32,564 bases of DNA from Candidatus Gastranaerophilales bacterium (GCA_944325165.1 CALUZF010000007.1:1-32564); one strand, 5' to 3'. Positions 1-7,788 are shown, numbered from the stretch's first letter. The notes: generated by a model not told the origin, from the sequence alone. Translations and numbers: made by a program.

Positions 1-834
1 ATTTGATATTACTTTAGATTCTTCAATTTCTAATCTTTGAGCCAGAGCATCAATCATTCTTTGATTTGATTGATGAGGTATAAAGTAATCTATATCAGAC
101 ACTTTTGTATTTGTTTTATCCATTAATTCCTCTAGTTTTGGAGGAATTTCTTGCATAACAAATTTATAAACATCTTTGCCTTTCATTTGAATGAATGGCT
201 TAACTTCATTTTTAATACCTTCAACTAATGGACAATTTTTTCCTTGAGTGGTTAGTGTGATATAATCTCCGCAAGTTCCATCAGACAAAAGATTTATCCC
301 TATTATATCTTCGCTATTTTCATCCGCTTTAACTATTGCAGAACCTGCACCATCTCCAAATAAAACACATACTGAGCGATCTTCCCAATCTGTAAATTTT
401 GTAGTTGCATCTGTTGCAATAATTAAAATGTTTTTATATAAACCGGATTTAATGAATGCTTGAGCTGTGCTAAGGGCATATATAAAGCCTGCACATGCTG
501 CTTTGACATCAAAACAAGCAGCTTTTTTAGCGCCGATTTCAGCTTGAACCCTGCAAGATACTGATGGATAAATTTCTTCCGGAGCTGATGAAGCTGCAAT
601 AATCATATCAAATTCATCACCTTTATAGTTTGCTCTTTTGATAACTTTTTTTGCTGCTCTTATTGCTAAATCTACTGATGTTTCATCACCAGATAAAACT
701 CTTCTTTTTTTAATTCCTGTTCTTGTTGAAATCCATTCATCCGATGTGTCTAATATTTTTGTTAAGTCGTCGTTTGTTATTATATTTGTTGCAACATCAC
801 AATCAATTGCAACTATTTTCGTACCTATATTCAA
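1..834 (-). CDS. fabH: 3-oxoacyl-ACP synthase III (KAS III), 3' end cut by window edge
   Basis: Starts fatty acid synthesis by condensing an acyl-CoA primer with malonyl-ACP in the cytosol. 278 codons are visible; the family is about 320-330 residues, so roughly 45-50 are missing at the left edge. The thiolase-fold active-site Cys is in KAACAGFIYAL (about residue 114) and the catalytic His in PHQSNQRM (about 254); the catalytic Asn of the usual GNTS motif should lie beyond the edge. The N-terminus shows the family's DEWISTRTGI. The start is TTG at 834, one base after the gamma-subunit stop, with GGGAG 9 bases upstream inside the preceding gene, so translation is probably coupled. It is the last visible gene of the oxidoreductase operon. 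FabH can use branched primers in some bacteria, which fits a branched 2-oxoacid substrate for that enzyme, but specificity cannot be read here. Confidence 0.95.
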   Translation of the reverse strand, partial: MNIGTKIVAIDCDVATNIITNDDLTKILDTSDEWISTRTGIKKRRVLSGDETSVDLAIRAAKKVIKRANYKGDEFDMIIAASSAPEEIYPSVSCRVQAEIGAKKAACFDVKAACAGFIYALSTAQAFIKSGLYKNILIIATDATTKFTDWEDRSVCVLFGDGAGSAIVKADENSEDIIGINLLSDGTCGDYITLTTQGKNCPLVEGIKNEVKPFIQMKGKDVYKFVMQEIPPKLEELMDKTNTKVSDIDYFIPHQSNQRMIDALAQRLEIEESKVISN

Positions 835-835
835 T

Positions 836-1378
836 TTACATTTCTCCCATCTTGTAATTATAACCTAATAAATAGGCTTCGATATTTTTTTGTATTAATT
901 CTGTTTTTGTTGATAATATTTTTTCGTATCCTTTTTTGACATTTTCAAAATTAAATCCGCCGAGCAATTTTGCCAAAATGCCCAATGCAATAGAATTTGT
1001 CATTCTGATATCGCCCATTTTTGTAGCTTCTTCGCTAAAAGGCATAAAAATATATTTAATATCATTTCTTGGTTTTAATATTTTAGCAAGAGATGAATTA
1101 ATTATCATAGTTCCGTTTTCTTTTACTTTTGAAATAAATTTATCAAACGAAGCTTGATTAAGCGCAACAACAAAATCCACTTTTTCGTTTTGAAGAGTAT
1201 TTATTTCTTTATCTGACATATTAATCTCGCAATTAACAGCGCCGCCTCTCATTTCAGCTCCATAGCAAGTGCAATAGGTTACAAATAGATTATTTAGCAT
1301 AAATATATTAGCTAAAATTGAACCTATTGATAAAACTCCTTGTCCGCCTGAGCCTGAAATAATAAAACTTTTAATCAT
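836..1378 (-). CDS. korC: 2-oxoacid:ferredoxin oxidoreductase, gamma subunit
   Basis: Gamma subunit (180 residues, normal length) of a CoA-dependent 2-oxoacid:ferredoxin oxidoreductase, which decarboxylates a 2-oxoacid to acyl-CoA and reduces ferredoxin. The family signatures are GSGGQGVLSIG near the N-terminus and YGAEMRGGAVNCEI around residues 39-52. It overlaps the beta-subunit end by 8 bases and is followed at once by fabH. Substrate class (2-oxoglutarate, branched-chain 2-oxoacid or other) cannot be settled from this subunit; the symbol denotes the family. Confidence 0.9.
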   Translation of the reverse strand: MIKSFIISGSGGQGVLSIGSILANIFMLNNLFVTYCTCYGAEMRGGAVNCEINMSDKEINTLQNEKVDFVVALNQASFDKFISKVKENGTMIINSSLAKILKPRNDIKYIFMPFSEEATKMGDIRMTNSIALGILAKLLGGFNFENVKKGYEKILSTKTELIQKNIEAYLLGYNYKMGEM

Positions 1379-2129
1379 TTTCTATATCCTTAAAAATACC
1401 GAGAGGGTATACTTTTATAAGTTCATTTTCAATTTTTTTGTGTGAATCTTGAGGTGTAAGCTTCCAATTTGTTGGACAAGTGGATAAAATTTCAACAAAA
1501 CTGAAACCTAAGCCTTTTTTTTGATATTCAAAAGCTTTTTTAATTTGTTTTTTTGCATTAATTATATTTTTTATGTCATATAAGGCAACGCGGGCTGAAA
1601 AACTCGTGCCTTCGCAAAGTGCAATGTGTTCTGCTGTTTTAATAGGAAAACCGTGGTATTCTTTATTTCTTCCGCTTTGGCTTGTTGTTGTAATTTGTCC
1701 CATAGCAGTTGTTGGACCTAGCTGACCGCCTGTCATACCGTAGTTTGTATTGTTTATACAAATTGCAGTAATATTTTCGCCCCTAAGTGCGCTATGTAGT
1801 GATTCTGCTAGTCCGATTGAGGCAAAGTCTCCGTCACCTTGATAAGTAAATACAAATTTATTATATCCTTGAGCTTTATGAGCTCTTTTTATTCCTGTTG
1901 CAACAGCGCAGGCTCTTCCATGGGGAGATTCTATGCAATCCACATCTAAGAAGTCATATAATAAAACAGAACAACCGGAAGATGCAACTGCAATTGTATT
2001 TTCTTTTAATTCTAATTCGTCAATTACTTGAGCAACAAGCTTAATTGCAAGCCCATGGTCACATCCTGGGCAGAATGTAAAAGTTGAATTTTGTTTTATT
2101 GATTTTGGAATACTATATACTTGTTGCAT
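1371..2129 (-). CDS. korB: 2-oxoacid:ferredoxin oxidoreductase, beta (thiamine diphosphate) subunit
   Basis: Thiamine diphosphate-binding subunit of the complex. FCPGCDHG near residue 19 is the standard N-terminal motif; GDGDFASIG followed about 25 residues later by NNTNYGMTGGQ is the ThDP/Mg2+ motif. CPTNW near the C-terminus is also typical. The frame is open back to a TTG at 2141, but I choose ATG at 2129 because GAGGGG ends 4 bases before it; this gives 252 residues. The start lies 17 bases inside the alpha-subunit gene, so the subunits are probably made in equal amounts by coupling. No [4Fe-4S] cluster motif beyond the CPGC region is visible, so electrons probably leave through the separate ferredoxin. 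Confidence 0.93.
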   Translation of the reverse strand: MQQVYSIPKSIKQNSTFTFCPGCDHGLAIKLVAQVIDELELKENTIAVASSGCSVLLYDFLDVDCIESPHGRACAVATGIKRAHKAQGYNKFVFTYQGDGDFASIGLAESLHSALRGENITAICINNTNYGMTGGQLGPTTAMGQITTTSQSGRNKEYHGFPIKTAEHIALCEGTSFSARVALYDIKNIINAKKQIKKAFEYQKKGLGFSFVEILSTCPTNWKLTPQDSHKKIENELIKVYPLGIFKDIEND

Positions 2130-3186
2130 ATTGCCCCTCAAAAATCTTATCTATTGCTTTAATTATTTCATCTTGCTTTAGCCATTCGCCCGCAGGTCTG
2201 CCTATGAAAAATACTTGTGAGTTTTGTGAAATTGCTTGACAAACATCCTTATGCATTTGTCCTAAATTCATTTCAACATCAAAGAATACCTTTGTTTTCT
2301 TAGAGAGTTCTCTCAATCTTTCGTATGGGAAAGGATATAGGGTTTTTGGTCTAAATACGCCAAAATTAACCCCTTTTGTTTTGTAATAATCAGAAACACC
2401 TTTTGCTATTCTTGCCATTGAGCCAAATGCGGTTATTATATAGTCTGCATTTTCGCAGTTATATTCTTCCCAATCAACTTCATTTTTTTCTATTTCAAGA
2501 TATTTTTTGTGGAGCTTTAATGTATGTTCTTCTAATTTTTTAGGGTTTGGCTCAAGTGAATGTATATTTCTTGAAGCTCTGTTTTTAGCACCGTTCAAAA
2601 TCCATGACGAATTATCTATGTTTGGATATGGGTTATCTTCGATAGTTATAGGTTCTGCCATTTGACCCAATAAACCATCAACAAGAAGGATAACAGGATT
2701 TCTATATTTTTGTGCCAAATAAAAAACTTTATATGTCATATCAACACATTCTTGAACGCTTGATGGCGAAAGTGCGATAATTTTATAATCGCCATTGCCA
2801 CCGCCAATAGTTGCTTGATTATAATCGCCTTGAGAAGGGAAGATATAACCTTGTCCTGGGCCTGCTCTCATAACATTTACAAGCACAATGGGAAGCTCGT
2901 CACTTGAAGCATAAGAAAGCGCTTCTTGCATTAAAGATACTGCACAAGATGAGCTTGATGTCATAACTTTTGCACCGCTTGTTGCAGCGCCAAGCGCCAT
3001 ATTTATTGCTGCAACTTCAGATTCTGCACAAACGTATGCAAGTTTTTTTTCTTGCATTTTAGAGCTTAGGTATTCACCAATTTCAGTTTGTGGAGTTATA
3101 GGATATCCAAAATAACAACTGCAACCACAATTTAGCGCAGCCTTGGCTATTGCAATATTTCCTTTTAGTAATACTTTTTCACTCAT
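2113..3186 (-). CDS. korA: 2-oxoacid:ferredoxin oxidoreductase, alpha subunit (KorA/VorB type)
   Basis: Alpha subunit (357 residues) carrying the pyrimidine-binding domain. GYPITPQTEIGEYL near residue 27 is the family YPITPST-type motif; AESEVAAINMALGAATSGAKVMTSSSS and MRAGPGQGYIFPSQGDYNQAT are typical of the alpha chain of four-subunit 2-oxoglutarate and 2-oxoisovalerate enzymes. The gamma domain is not fused, in keeping with a separate gamma gene downstream. ATG at 3186 overlaps the ferredoxin TAA stop by one base (TAATG). This arrangement, ferredoxin-alpha-beta-gamma, is common in gut anaerobes, where the alpha chain is often named VorB. I cannot separate the kor and vor substrate classes from sequence alone. 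Confidence 0.92.
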   Translation of the reverse strand: MSEKVLLKGNIAIAKAALNCGCSCYFGYPITPQTEIGEYLSSKMQEKKLAYVCAESEVAAINMALGAATSGAKVMTSSSSCAVSLMQEALSYASSDELPIVLVNVMRAGPGQGYIFPSQGDYNQATIGGGNGDYKIIALSPSSVQECVDMTYKVFYLAQKYRNPVILLVDGLLGQMAEPITIEDNPYPNIDNSSWILNGAKNRASRNIHSLEPNPKKLEEHTLKLHKKYLEIEKNEVDWEEYNCENADYIITAFGSMARIAKGVSDYYKTKGVNFGVFRPKTLYPFPYERLRELSKKTKVFFDVEMNLGQMHKDVCQAISQNSQVFFIGRPAGEWLKQDEIIKAIDKIFEGQYATSI

Positions 3187-3395
3187 TATCTATATACTTC
3201 CACTATAGCCATATCCGGACAAACAAGTGCACATTGAGCGCACCCTATGCATTCTTGATTTTTATCATCAAATTCTACGATACAGTTACCCGTTTTACCT
3301 ATTTTTTCGCTCTTTTTTATCAGTTTTTTAGGACACACATCCATACATAAATAGCAAGATTTACATTTATTGCCATCTATTTTTATATGTGACAT
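3186..3395 (-). CDS. korD: 2[4Fe-4S] ferredoxin-type subunit of the oxidoreductase
   Basis: Small electron carrier (69 residues) with two cluster motifs, CKSCYLCMDVCP and CIGCAQCALVCP, each CxxCxxCxxxCP. It should take electrons from the oxidoreductase and pass them to cellular ferredoxin or a hydrogenase. An ATG also exists at 3410, but it overlaps the likely ribosome site: GGAGAG lies 7 bases before the second ATG at 3395, and the protein starting there (MSHIKIDG) matches the usual short N-terminus. It is the first gene of the operon, facing away from the sugar transporter. Confidence 0.9.
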   Translation of the reverse strand: MSHIKIDGNKCKSCYLCMDVCPKKLIKKSEKIGKTGNCIVEFDDKNQECIGCAQCALVCPDMAIVEVYR

Positions 3396-3483
3396 ACTAG
3401 AGCTCTCCATGACTAAAAATTATCTTTATCCTATTGTCGCACAAAAATAAGAAAAGTGTATTAACTATTTTTTTAAAAAAATT

Positions 3484-3492
3484 TGTTATAAT
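3484..3492 (+). promoter_or_regulatory. Extended -10 box of the sugar transporter
   Basis: TGTTATAAT is a perfect extended -10 (TGnTATAAT). No good -35 is seen at the normal distance. The -10 ends 7 bases before the ATG at 3500, which has no Shine-Dalgarno sequence, so transcription would begin at or next to the start codon and give a leaderless mRNA. Confidence 0.55.
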
Positions 3493-3499
3493 GTGTTGT

Positions 3500-4819
3500 A
3501 TGAGTAGAATTAATTTTTTATATTTCGCAGTATTTTTTGCTTCATTAAGCGGACTTTTATCAGGTTTTGATACAGGCGTTATTTCAGGCGCTATGTTATA
3601 CATTAATCAATCTTTTGAAATGAGCCCTGAGATATCGGGATTATTGGTAAGTTCTGTTTCTGTTGGTGCTGTCATTGGTGCGTTGATTAATGGCAGACTT
3701 GTTGATAAATTAGGAAGAAAAAATATTTTGCTTTTAAGTGCAGTTATTTTCATTTTGGGCTCTGTATTTTGTGCAGTATCTCAAAATGTAACTGAATTAA
3801 TTTTATCAAGGACTTTGGTGGGTTGTGCAGTTGGTATTGTTAATTTTGCAGGTCCATTGTATTTAAGCGAGATTTCCATTAGAGAAAAAAGAGGCAGTAT
3901 AGTTTCTTTTTATCAAATTGCACTTACTTTTGGGATATTGCTTTCGTATTTGATTAATTATTTTTGTGCTCATATAGAATATACTTGGAGAGCTATGCTT
4001 TTTATGGGGGCTATTCCTGCCATAGTTTTATTTTTAGGAATGATTGCTCAATCAGATACACCAAGATGGTATGTTTTAAAGGGTAAGTTTGATTCTGCAA
4101 GAAAAATATTAAGGAAAATTAATCCTAAAACAAATTTAGATGAAGAAATTGAGGCAATAAAACACACTTTAAATCAAGATGAAAAAATCAAATTAAGCAA
4201 GAAAATCATTATGCCTTTTGTTATAGGTATAGGAATAATGTTTGTTCAAATTGCAACAGGTATTAATGCAATAATTTATTATGCTCCTACTATATTTAAA
4301 ATGTTGAATTTTTCATCAAATCAAGATGCATTATTTATAACTATTTTTATCGGTTTAATTAACTTTTTAATGACTTTTGTGGCATTTGCCCTTGTTGATA
4401 AATTAGGCAGAAAGCCATTGCTTTACATTGGTTTATCTGGTATGCTTTTTAGTCTTTTAGTTTTATCAAGTGTTTTTGTTCTTAATTGTCCTTGTGTTAA
4501 GTATTTAGCTGTTATATTCTGTGCTGTATATATTGTTTCTTTTTCTATGTCTTTAGGACCAATCGGATTATTATTGATTTCTGAAGTTTTCCCTCTAAGG
4601 TATAGAGGAAGTGCTATGAGTGTTGCTATAATATCAAACTTTCTTTTTAATTTTATAGTGACAGGATTATTCCCTATATCATTAAGCAGATTAGGAGGCT
4701 GTACTACATTTTTGATATTTGCTTTAATTTGTGTATTTTCAATATTTTTCGTTCGCTTTATTGTGCCTGAAACTAAGGGTTTAAGTTTAGAAGAGCTTGA
4801 AGAAAAATGGAGCGAATAA
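3500..4819 (+). CDS. MFS sugar porter (XylE/GalP-like sugar:H+ symporter)
   Basis: Inner-membrane sugar transporter, 439 residues, about 12 membrane segments. Sugar-porter signatures are all present: FDTGVISGAM near residue 23, GRLVDKLGRK at 65-74, PLYLSEISIREKRG after segment 4, a long central loop, QIATGINAIIYYAPTIF in segment 7, DKLGRKPLLYIG, GLLLISEVFPLRYRGSAMS, and the C-terminal PETKGLSLEELEEKW. It is in the group containing E. coli XylE, AraE and GalP; the sugar cannot be told. The frame extends to a TTG at 3434, but the extension is charged and the extended -10 box lies inside it, so I start at ATG 3500. Transcribed alone, opposite the oxidoreductase operon, and ending one base before the convergent dedA gene. 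Confidence 0.92.
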   Translation: MSRINFLYFAVFFASLSGLLSGFDTGVISGAMLYINQSFEMSPEISGLLVSSVSVGAVIGALINGRLVDKLGRKNILLLSAVIFILGSVFCAVSQNVTELILSRTLVGCAVGIVNFAGPLYLSEISIREKRGSIVSFYQIALTFGILLSYLINYFCAHIEYTWRAMLFMGAIPAIVLFLGMIAQSDTPRWYVLKGKFDSARKILRKINPKTNLDEEIEAIKHTLNQDEKIKLSKKIIMPFVIGIGIMFVQIATGINAIIYYAPTIFKMLNFSSNQDALFITIFIGLINFLMTFVAFALVDKLGRKPLLYIGLSGMLFSLLVLSSVFVLNCPCVKYLAVIFCAVYIVSFSMSLGPIGLLLISEVFPLRYRGSAMSVAIISNFLFNFIVTGLFPISLSRLGGCTTFLIFALICVFSIFFVRFIVPETKGLSLEELEEKWSE

Positions 4820-4820
4820 T

Positions 4821-5441
4821 TTAAGAATTTTTTAGATTTTTTACGTGATGATAAATATATATTATTCCTAAAATTAAGCAAATAATGATTATTATCGCAT
4901 CAAATTTATGCCAGATATGCTTTAAAGCTTCGGTATTTTCGCCAACTTTTATTCCAACCCATACAAGTATATAACTCCAAACTAATGACCCTACGAAGGT
5001 AAACAGAAAGAAAGTTCTTTTTCTTGCTCTTAAAATTCCTGCAGGGAGCGATATAAAAGTTCTTACAACAGGAAGCATTCTGCATAAGAAAAATGACCAA
5101 TCGCCATATTTGTCAACCCATTTATCGGCAACTTCTAGGTCATGTCTTGAGATTAAAAAATATTTTCCATATTTTTCTATAAATTTTCTTCCTCCAAAAT
5201 ATCCCAAATAATAGGAAGGAATTGAGCCTAATACACATCCTATAGCGCCAAAGATTGCTGCTGTATGAATTGAGAATACTCCTTTTGTAACCAAATATCC
5301 TGCAAATGGTAATATTGCTTCAGAGGGCAGTGGGATATTGCAGGATTCTATTGCCATTAAAAGCGAGATACCCCAAGGGCCGAGATGTGTTATTACTGAT
5401 TCAATCCAACTTATGAGTGCTGTTAAAATTTCATTTATCAT
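4821..5441 (-). CDS. DedA/SNARE-associated family membrane protein
   Basis: Polytopic inner-membrane protein of 206 residues. The DedA (VTT) domain is recognised by IPLPSEAILPFAGYL near residues 34-48, the glycine-rich GCVLGSIPSYYLGYFGGRK, and FLCRMLPVVRTFISLPAGILR with its conserved Arg and Pro. Bacterial DedA proteins are implicated in undecaprenyl-phosphate and phospholipid recycling and membrane-potential homeostasis. I choose ATG 5441 over TTG 5453 because GGAG stands 6 bases ahead of it. That ribosome site lies inside the 3' arm of the hairpin at 5443-5484, an unusual arrangement that could sequester it. Confidence 0.9.
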   Translation of the reverse strand: MINEILTALISWIESVITHLGPWGISLLMAIESCNIPLPSEAILPFAGYLVTKGVFSIHTAAIFGAIGCVLGSIPSYYLGYFGGRKFIEKYGKYFLISRHDLEVADKWVDKYGDWSFFLCRMLPVVRTFISLPAGILRARKRTFFLFTFVGSLVWSYILVWVGIKVGENTEALKHIWHKFDAIIIIICLILGIIYIYHHVKNLKNS

Positions 5442-5442
5442 A

Positions 5443-5484
5443 AAAAACTCCAATCTTGTTTAATTTTATCTGATTGGAGTTTTT
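5443..5484 (-). terminator. Terminator hairpin that contains the dedA ribosome site
   Basis: Perfect 13-base inverted repeat, AAAAACTCCAATC at 5443-5455 and GATTGGAGTTTTT at 5472-5484, loop of 16. On the minus strand it follows the stop of the unknown gene at 5505 by about 20 bases and ends in a T run, so it acts as an intrinsic terminator. The GGAG used by dedA is in its descending arm. Confidence 0.8.
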
Positions 5485-5504
5485 ATTACAAATATATTAA
5501 GTTT

Positions 5505-6626
5505 TTATTTCATAAAACTGCTGTATAATTTTATTTCTTGAGCTCTTACTTCTCTATCTTTTGAAGGCGTAAAGTTTGTTCCGCGCTTTTCTCCAACAGG
5601 TTTTTCGCTTAAGTATTTTTTCTCAAGTCTTTTTTGGTTTAATGTCGGTAAGCCAAAACCAAGGAAGAATACTTCAATTGCAAGTGCTGCTGTTCTTAAC
5701 CAAGCATTTACTCTTTTAGCGCCAAGAGCTATAGGATTTTTTTTGTCTTTAAAGAATTCTTCTATTGTATGATTTATATCAAAAGCGGGTTCTTTATCTG
5801 TTAATGTTGTTGTATCTAAATTCATAAATTTTTCATAAGTTAGATTTTCAAAATATTCAAGAGCACTTTTGTTTCTTCTTATGTTTTCTTCTACATCATT
5901 AGTGAATTTGTTATTTTTTGGCATATTTTCTGCCTTTAGTTTAGCAATGTTTTCTTTTATTGAAGCAATTATGCCATCTTTCATTTTTTCAAATACTTTT
6001 TTAGAATTTCCGCCGTGATTAGGAATATCTTCTAAAAGTTTTTGTACTTCTTCTGCGCTTTTATAGCCTGTAAACAATTTATCTGTTTGCTCGCCACTTA
6101 AAGATTTGCTTCCTCCGATAGGATTTAGAGCTAAACCGATATTTTCGGCAATAGTTTTAAGTTTTTCAGCGGGATTTTGAGCAAATTCTTTTGCTTTATT
6201 GGCAATGTCTTTTGTTTCTTCGTTGAATAATTTTTTGAATGGAACATTAACCATTGGAATACCTGTAGCTTTTGTTCCTATGTTACTTACAACTGAATTC
6301 ATTGTTTTAAGTGCAAATAACATTGTTATTATGGTTGTTACATCTCTAAATAAGATGCCCGTAATTTCATCTTTTGTTGCTTCTTTATCTTCAGGATTTC
6401 TTCTAAGAGCAGTGATTACCCTTGGAATTAATACTGCAAATACCATTATACTTGCAAGTCCGAAAAATGAGTTATCTCCGCCGTTTGGTTCAAAAACATT
6501 TATCACTTTTTTTGCAGTATTATTGTCGCTAACAAATCCGCCTATTTTGTCAGCAAGTTTATTTACTCCTTTACCTAAGGTATTTTTCATTGGTGCAAAA
6601 GATGAGGTTATTTTTGAGATGTTCAT
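5505..6626 (-). CDS. Unrecognised membrane protein, related to the genes at 6623-7633 and 20133-21425
   Basis: 373 residues, no family recognised. Hydrophobic stretches at about 54-70, 96-112 and 308-328 suggest three membrane segments; the charged middle (about 125-300) is helical and lysine-rich. Residues around 70-105 (VITALR, then KEATKDE, then LFRDV and FALK) align by eye with residues 228-262 of the 20133-21425 protein (VITATR, KEARKEER, AFKEL, GLAK). Its N-terminus MNISKIT resembles MKISALA and MKLTAVS of the other two. ATG overlaps the upstream stop (ATGA), with GGGGG about 8 bases before it, so it is coupled to the preceding gene. A clear terminator follows. No signal peptide is evident. 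Confidence 0.8.
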   Translation of the reverse strand: MNISKITSSFAPMKNTLGKGVNKLADKIGGFVSDNNTAKKVINVFEPNGGDNSFFGLASIMVFAVLIPRVITALRRNPEDKEATKDEITGILFRDVTTIITMLFALKTMNSVVSNIGTKATGIPMVNVPFKKLFNEETKDIANKAKEFAQNPAEKLKTIAENIGLALNPIGGSKSLSGEQTDKLFTGYKSAEEVQKLLEDIPNHGGNSKKVFEKMKDGIIASIKENIAKLKAENMPKNNKFTNDVEENIRRNKSALEYFENLTYEKFMNLDTTTLTDKEPAFDINHTIEEFFKDKKNPIALGAKRVNAWLRTAALAIEVFFLGFGLPTLNQKRLEKKYLSEKPVGEKRGTNFTPSKDREVRAQEIKLYSSFMK

Positions 6627-7633
6627 TGTTTATCCCCCTTTTCTTTTGCTATATCAGTATAAACTTTAGTGTCAGGGTTCTTCTTGCCTGAAGCCAATGT
6701 ATATAATTTAGGAATAAATGACATAATTACACCTGTAAGTGCAATCATAGATATGATAGTTATAACGCGCTTACCAATCCAATTTTTCTTAAATGCTTTA
6801 ATTGTGTTTTCGGCTAAATCCAAAGCACTTCCTTTAGCATTTTCTTTTAGATAGTCATTAGCAAAAGCAGTTGTATATCCGATATAATTTTCAAAGTTTG
6901 CTGAAGCTGTTTTAGCATTATCAAGAGAGAATTTTGCAACTTGAAAATCTGTATCTTTGAAGTTTGCTTTTTTAGATTTAATAATTCTTTCAAAATTATT
7001 TTGCATTGTATTAAGTATTTCTTTTGCTTTAGCTTTAGCTGCTTTCTTTTCTTTTCTTGTTGCTAATTGCTTGATATTTTCAAGTGTTGAATCGTATTCA
7101 TTTATGCCATCAAGAAGTGTTTTTACATCATTATCATCTAATTTATCTGTTTTAAGAGTTTGTTTTAACATATCTTGAATAACATTTTCAAAATATACTC
7201 CCTTAAAGTTGTTTTTATCTACACTATTTGGTAATTTTCCTGCAATATATGATAAGTTTTCAATATTCGTAATATGTGTATTTGCTGATTTACCGCCTAA
7301 AGCAGTTGCAACTCCTAAAATTACATAAGGTGCAATAGACATTATAGGGCCTGTTAAAAATTCTCTTATGCCTTCTTGTAATAATGACGGAAAGTTAATT
7401 TTTTTAGTGTGTTTGTAGCCGGACATAGCACCTTTATATGTTCTTGGGAAATTTGTTCCAAGCATATCTTCAACAGTGAATTGCAGTGCTCTTCCGCCTG
7501 CATCAATAATGTCCCACATAACAACTGCGCTATCGGCAAAACCTCTGAAAGACAATCTTTTTTTAGCATTGTTATTATTGTTATTATTTGTAGTATTTTT
7601 AATAGTGTTGTCGCTAACGGCTGTTAACTTCAT
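6623..7633 (-). CDS. Unrecognised membrane protein with LSFRG motif and Asn tract
   Basis: 336 residues, no known domain recognised. After MKLTAVSDNT comes a run of seven Asn (residues 16-22) and then LSFRG (27-31), comparable to ISFKG at 205-209 of the 20133-21425 protein. Residues 88-104 (GIREFLTGPIMSIAPYV) match that protein's residues 56-72 (AIEEFGTGAIWLFAIPA) in pattern. Membrane stretches lie at about 93-112 and 288-307, the latter followed by IPKLY, compared with IQPKL in the homolog. The middle is lysine-rich and helical. AGGAAAG lies about 9 bases before the ATG. First gene of a two-gene unit with the 5505-6626 gene. Its upstream region shares a 13-base element with the aspS promoter. 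Confidence 0.8.
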   Translation of the reverse strand: MKLTAVSDNTIKNTTNNNNNNNAKKRLSFRGFADSAVVMWDIIDAGGRALQFTVEDMLGTNFPRTYKGAMSGYKHTKKINFPSLLQEGIREFLTGPIMSIAPYVILGVATALGGKSANTHITNIENLSYIAGKLPNSVDKNNFKGVYFENVIQDMLKQTLKTDKLDDNDVKTLLDGINEYDSTLENIKQLATRKEKKAAKAKAKEILNTMQNNFERIIKSKKANFKDTDFQVAKFSLDNAKTASANFENYIGYTTAFANDYLKENAKGSALDLAENTIKAFKKNWIGKRVITIISMIALTGVIMSFIPKLYTLASGKKNPDTKVYTDIAKEKGDKQ

Positions 7634-7735
7634 TTATAGTCTTTCCTCACACAAACACAAGTTAATAAAAACATGTGACTTATTTTTTTTGCTATTTTGT
7701 AACCGGTATTTTAAAAAAATTTACAATACTTTTTG

Positions 7736-7766
7736 TCGCAAGGAAAATACTAACATAAATGTTTTA
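7736..7766 (-). promoter_or_regulatory. Element shared with the aspS promoter
   Basis: TCGCAAGGAAAAT (7736-7748) is an exact copy of 15912-15924, and AACATAAATGTTTTA (7752-7766) copies 15934-15947 with one extra A. AACAT-AA-ATGTT is an inverted repeat. It lies about 100 bases before the start of the gene at 7633. At aspS the same sequence overlaps a good promoter; here the -10 position reads TAGTAT. The rest of the 298-base gap (7634-7931) holds a small terminator, several TTAACAT words and no gene that I can support. Confidence 0.4.
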
Positions 7767-7769
7767 TAT

Positions 7770-7788
7770 AAAAAAGCCCAAAGGACTT
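7770..7788 (-). terminator. Small intrinsic terminator downstream of ribF
   Basis: On the minus strand, AAGTCC-TTT-GGGCTT followed by T's: six pairs (one G-T), three-base loop, T run at 7770-7775. It is about 145 bases after the ribF stop, so it may end the rsh-ribF transcript, or act as an attenuator ahead of the gene at 7633. Confidence 0.55.

Noticed and set aside
4423-4881. 152-codon open frame on the minus strand inside the sugar transporter gene
   Set aside because: Antisense to a well-supported gene; no ribosome site and a low-complexity protein, as expected for AT-rich coding DNA read backwards.
6199-6669. 156-codon plus-strand frame across the two unknown membrane genes
   Set aside because: The mirror genes have coupled starts and good ribosome sites; the plus-strand product only mirrors their hydrophobic segments.
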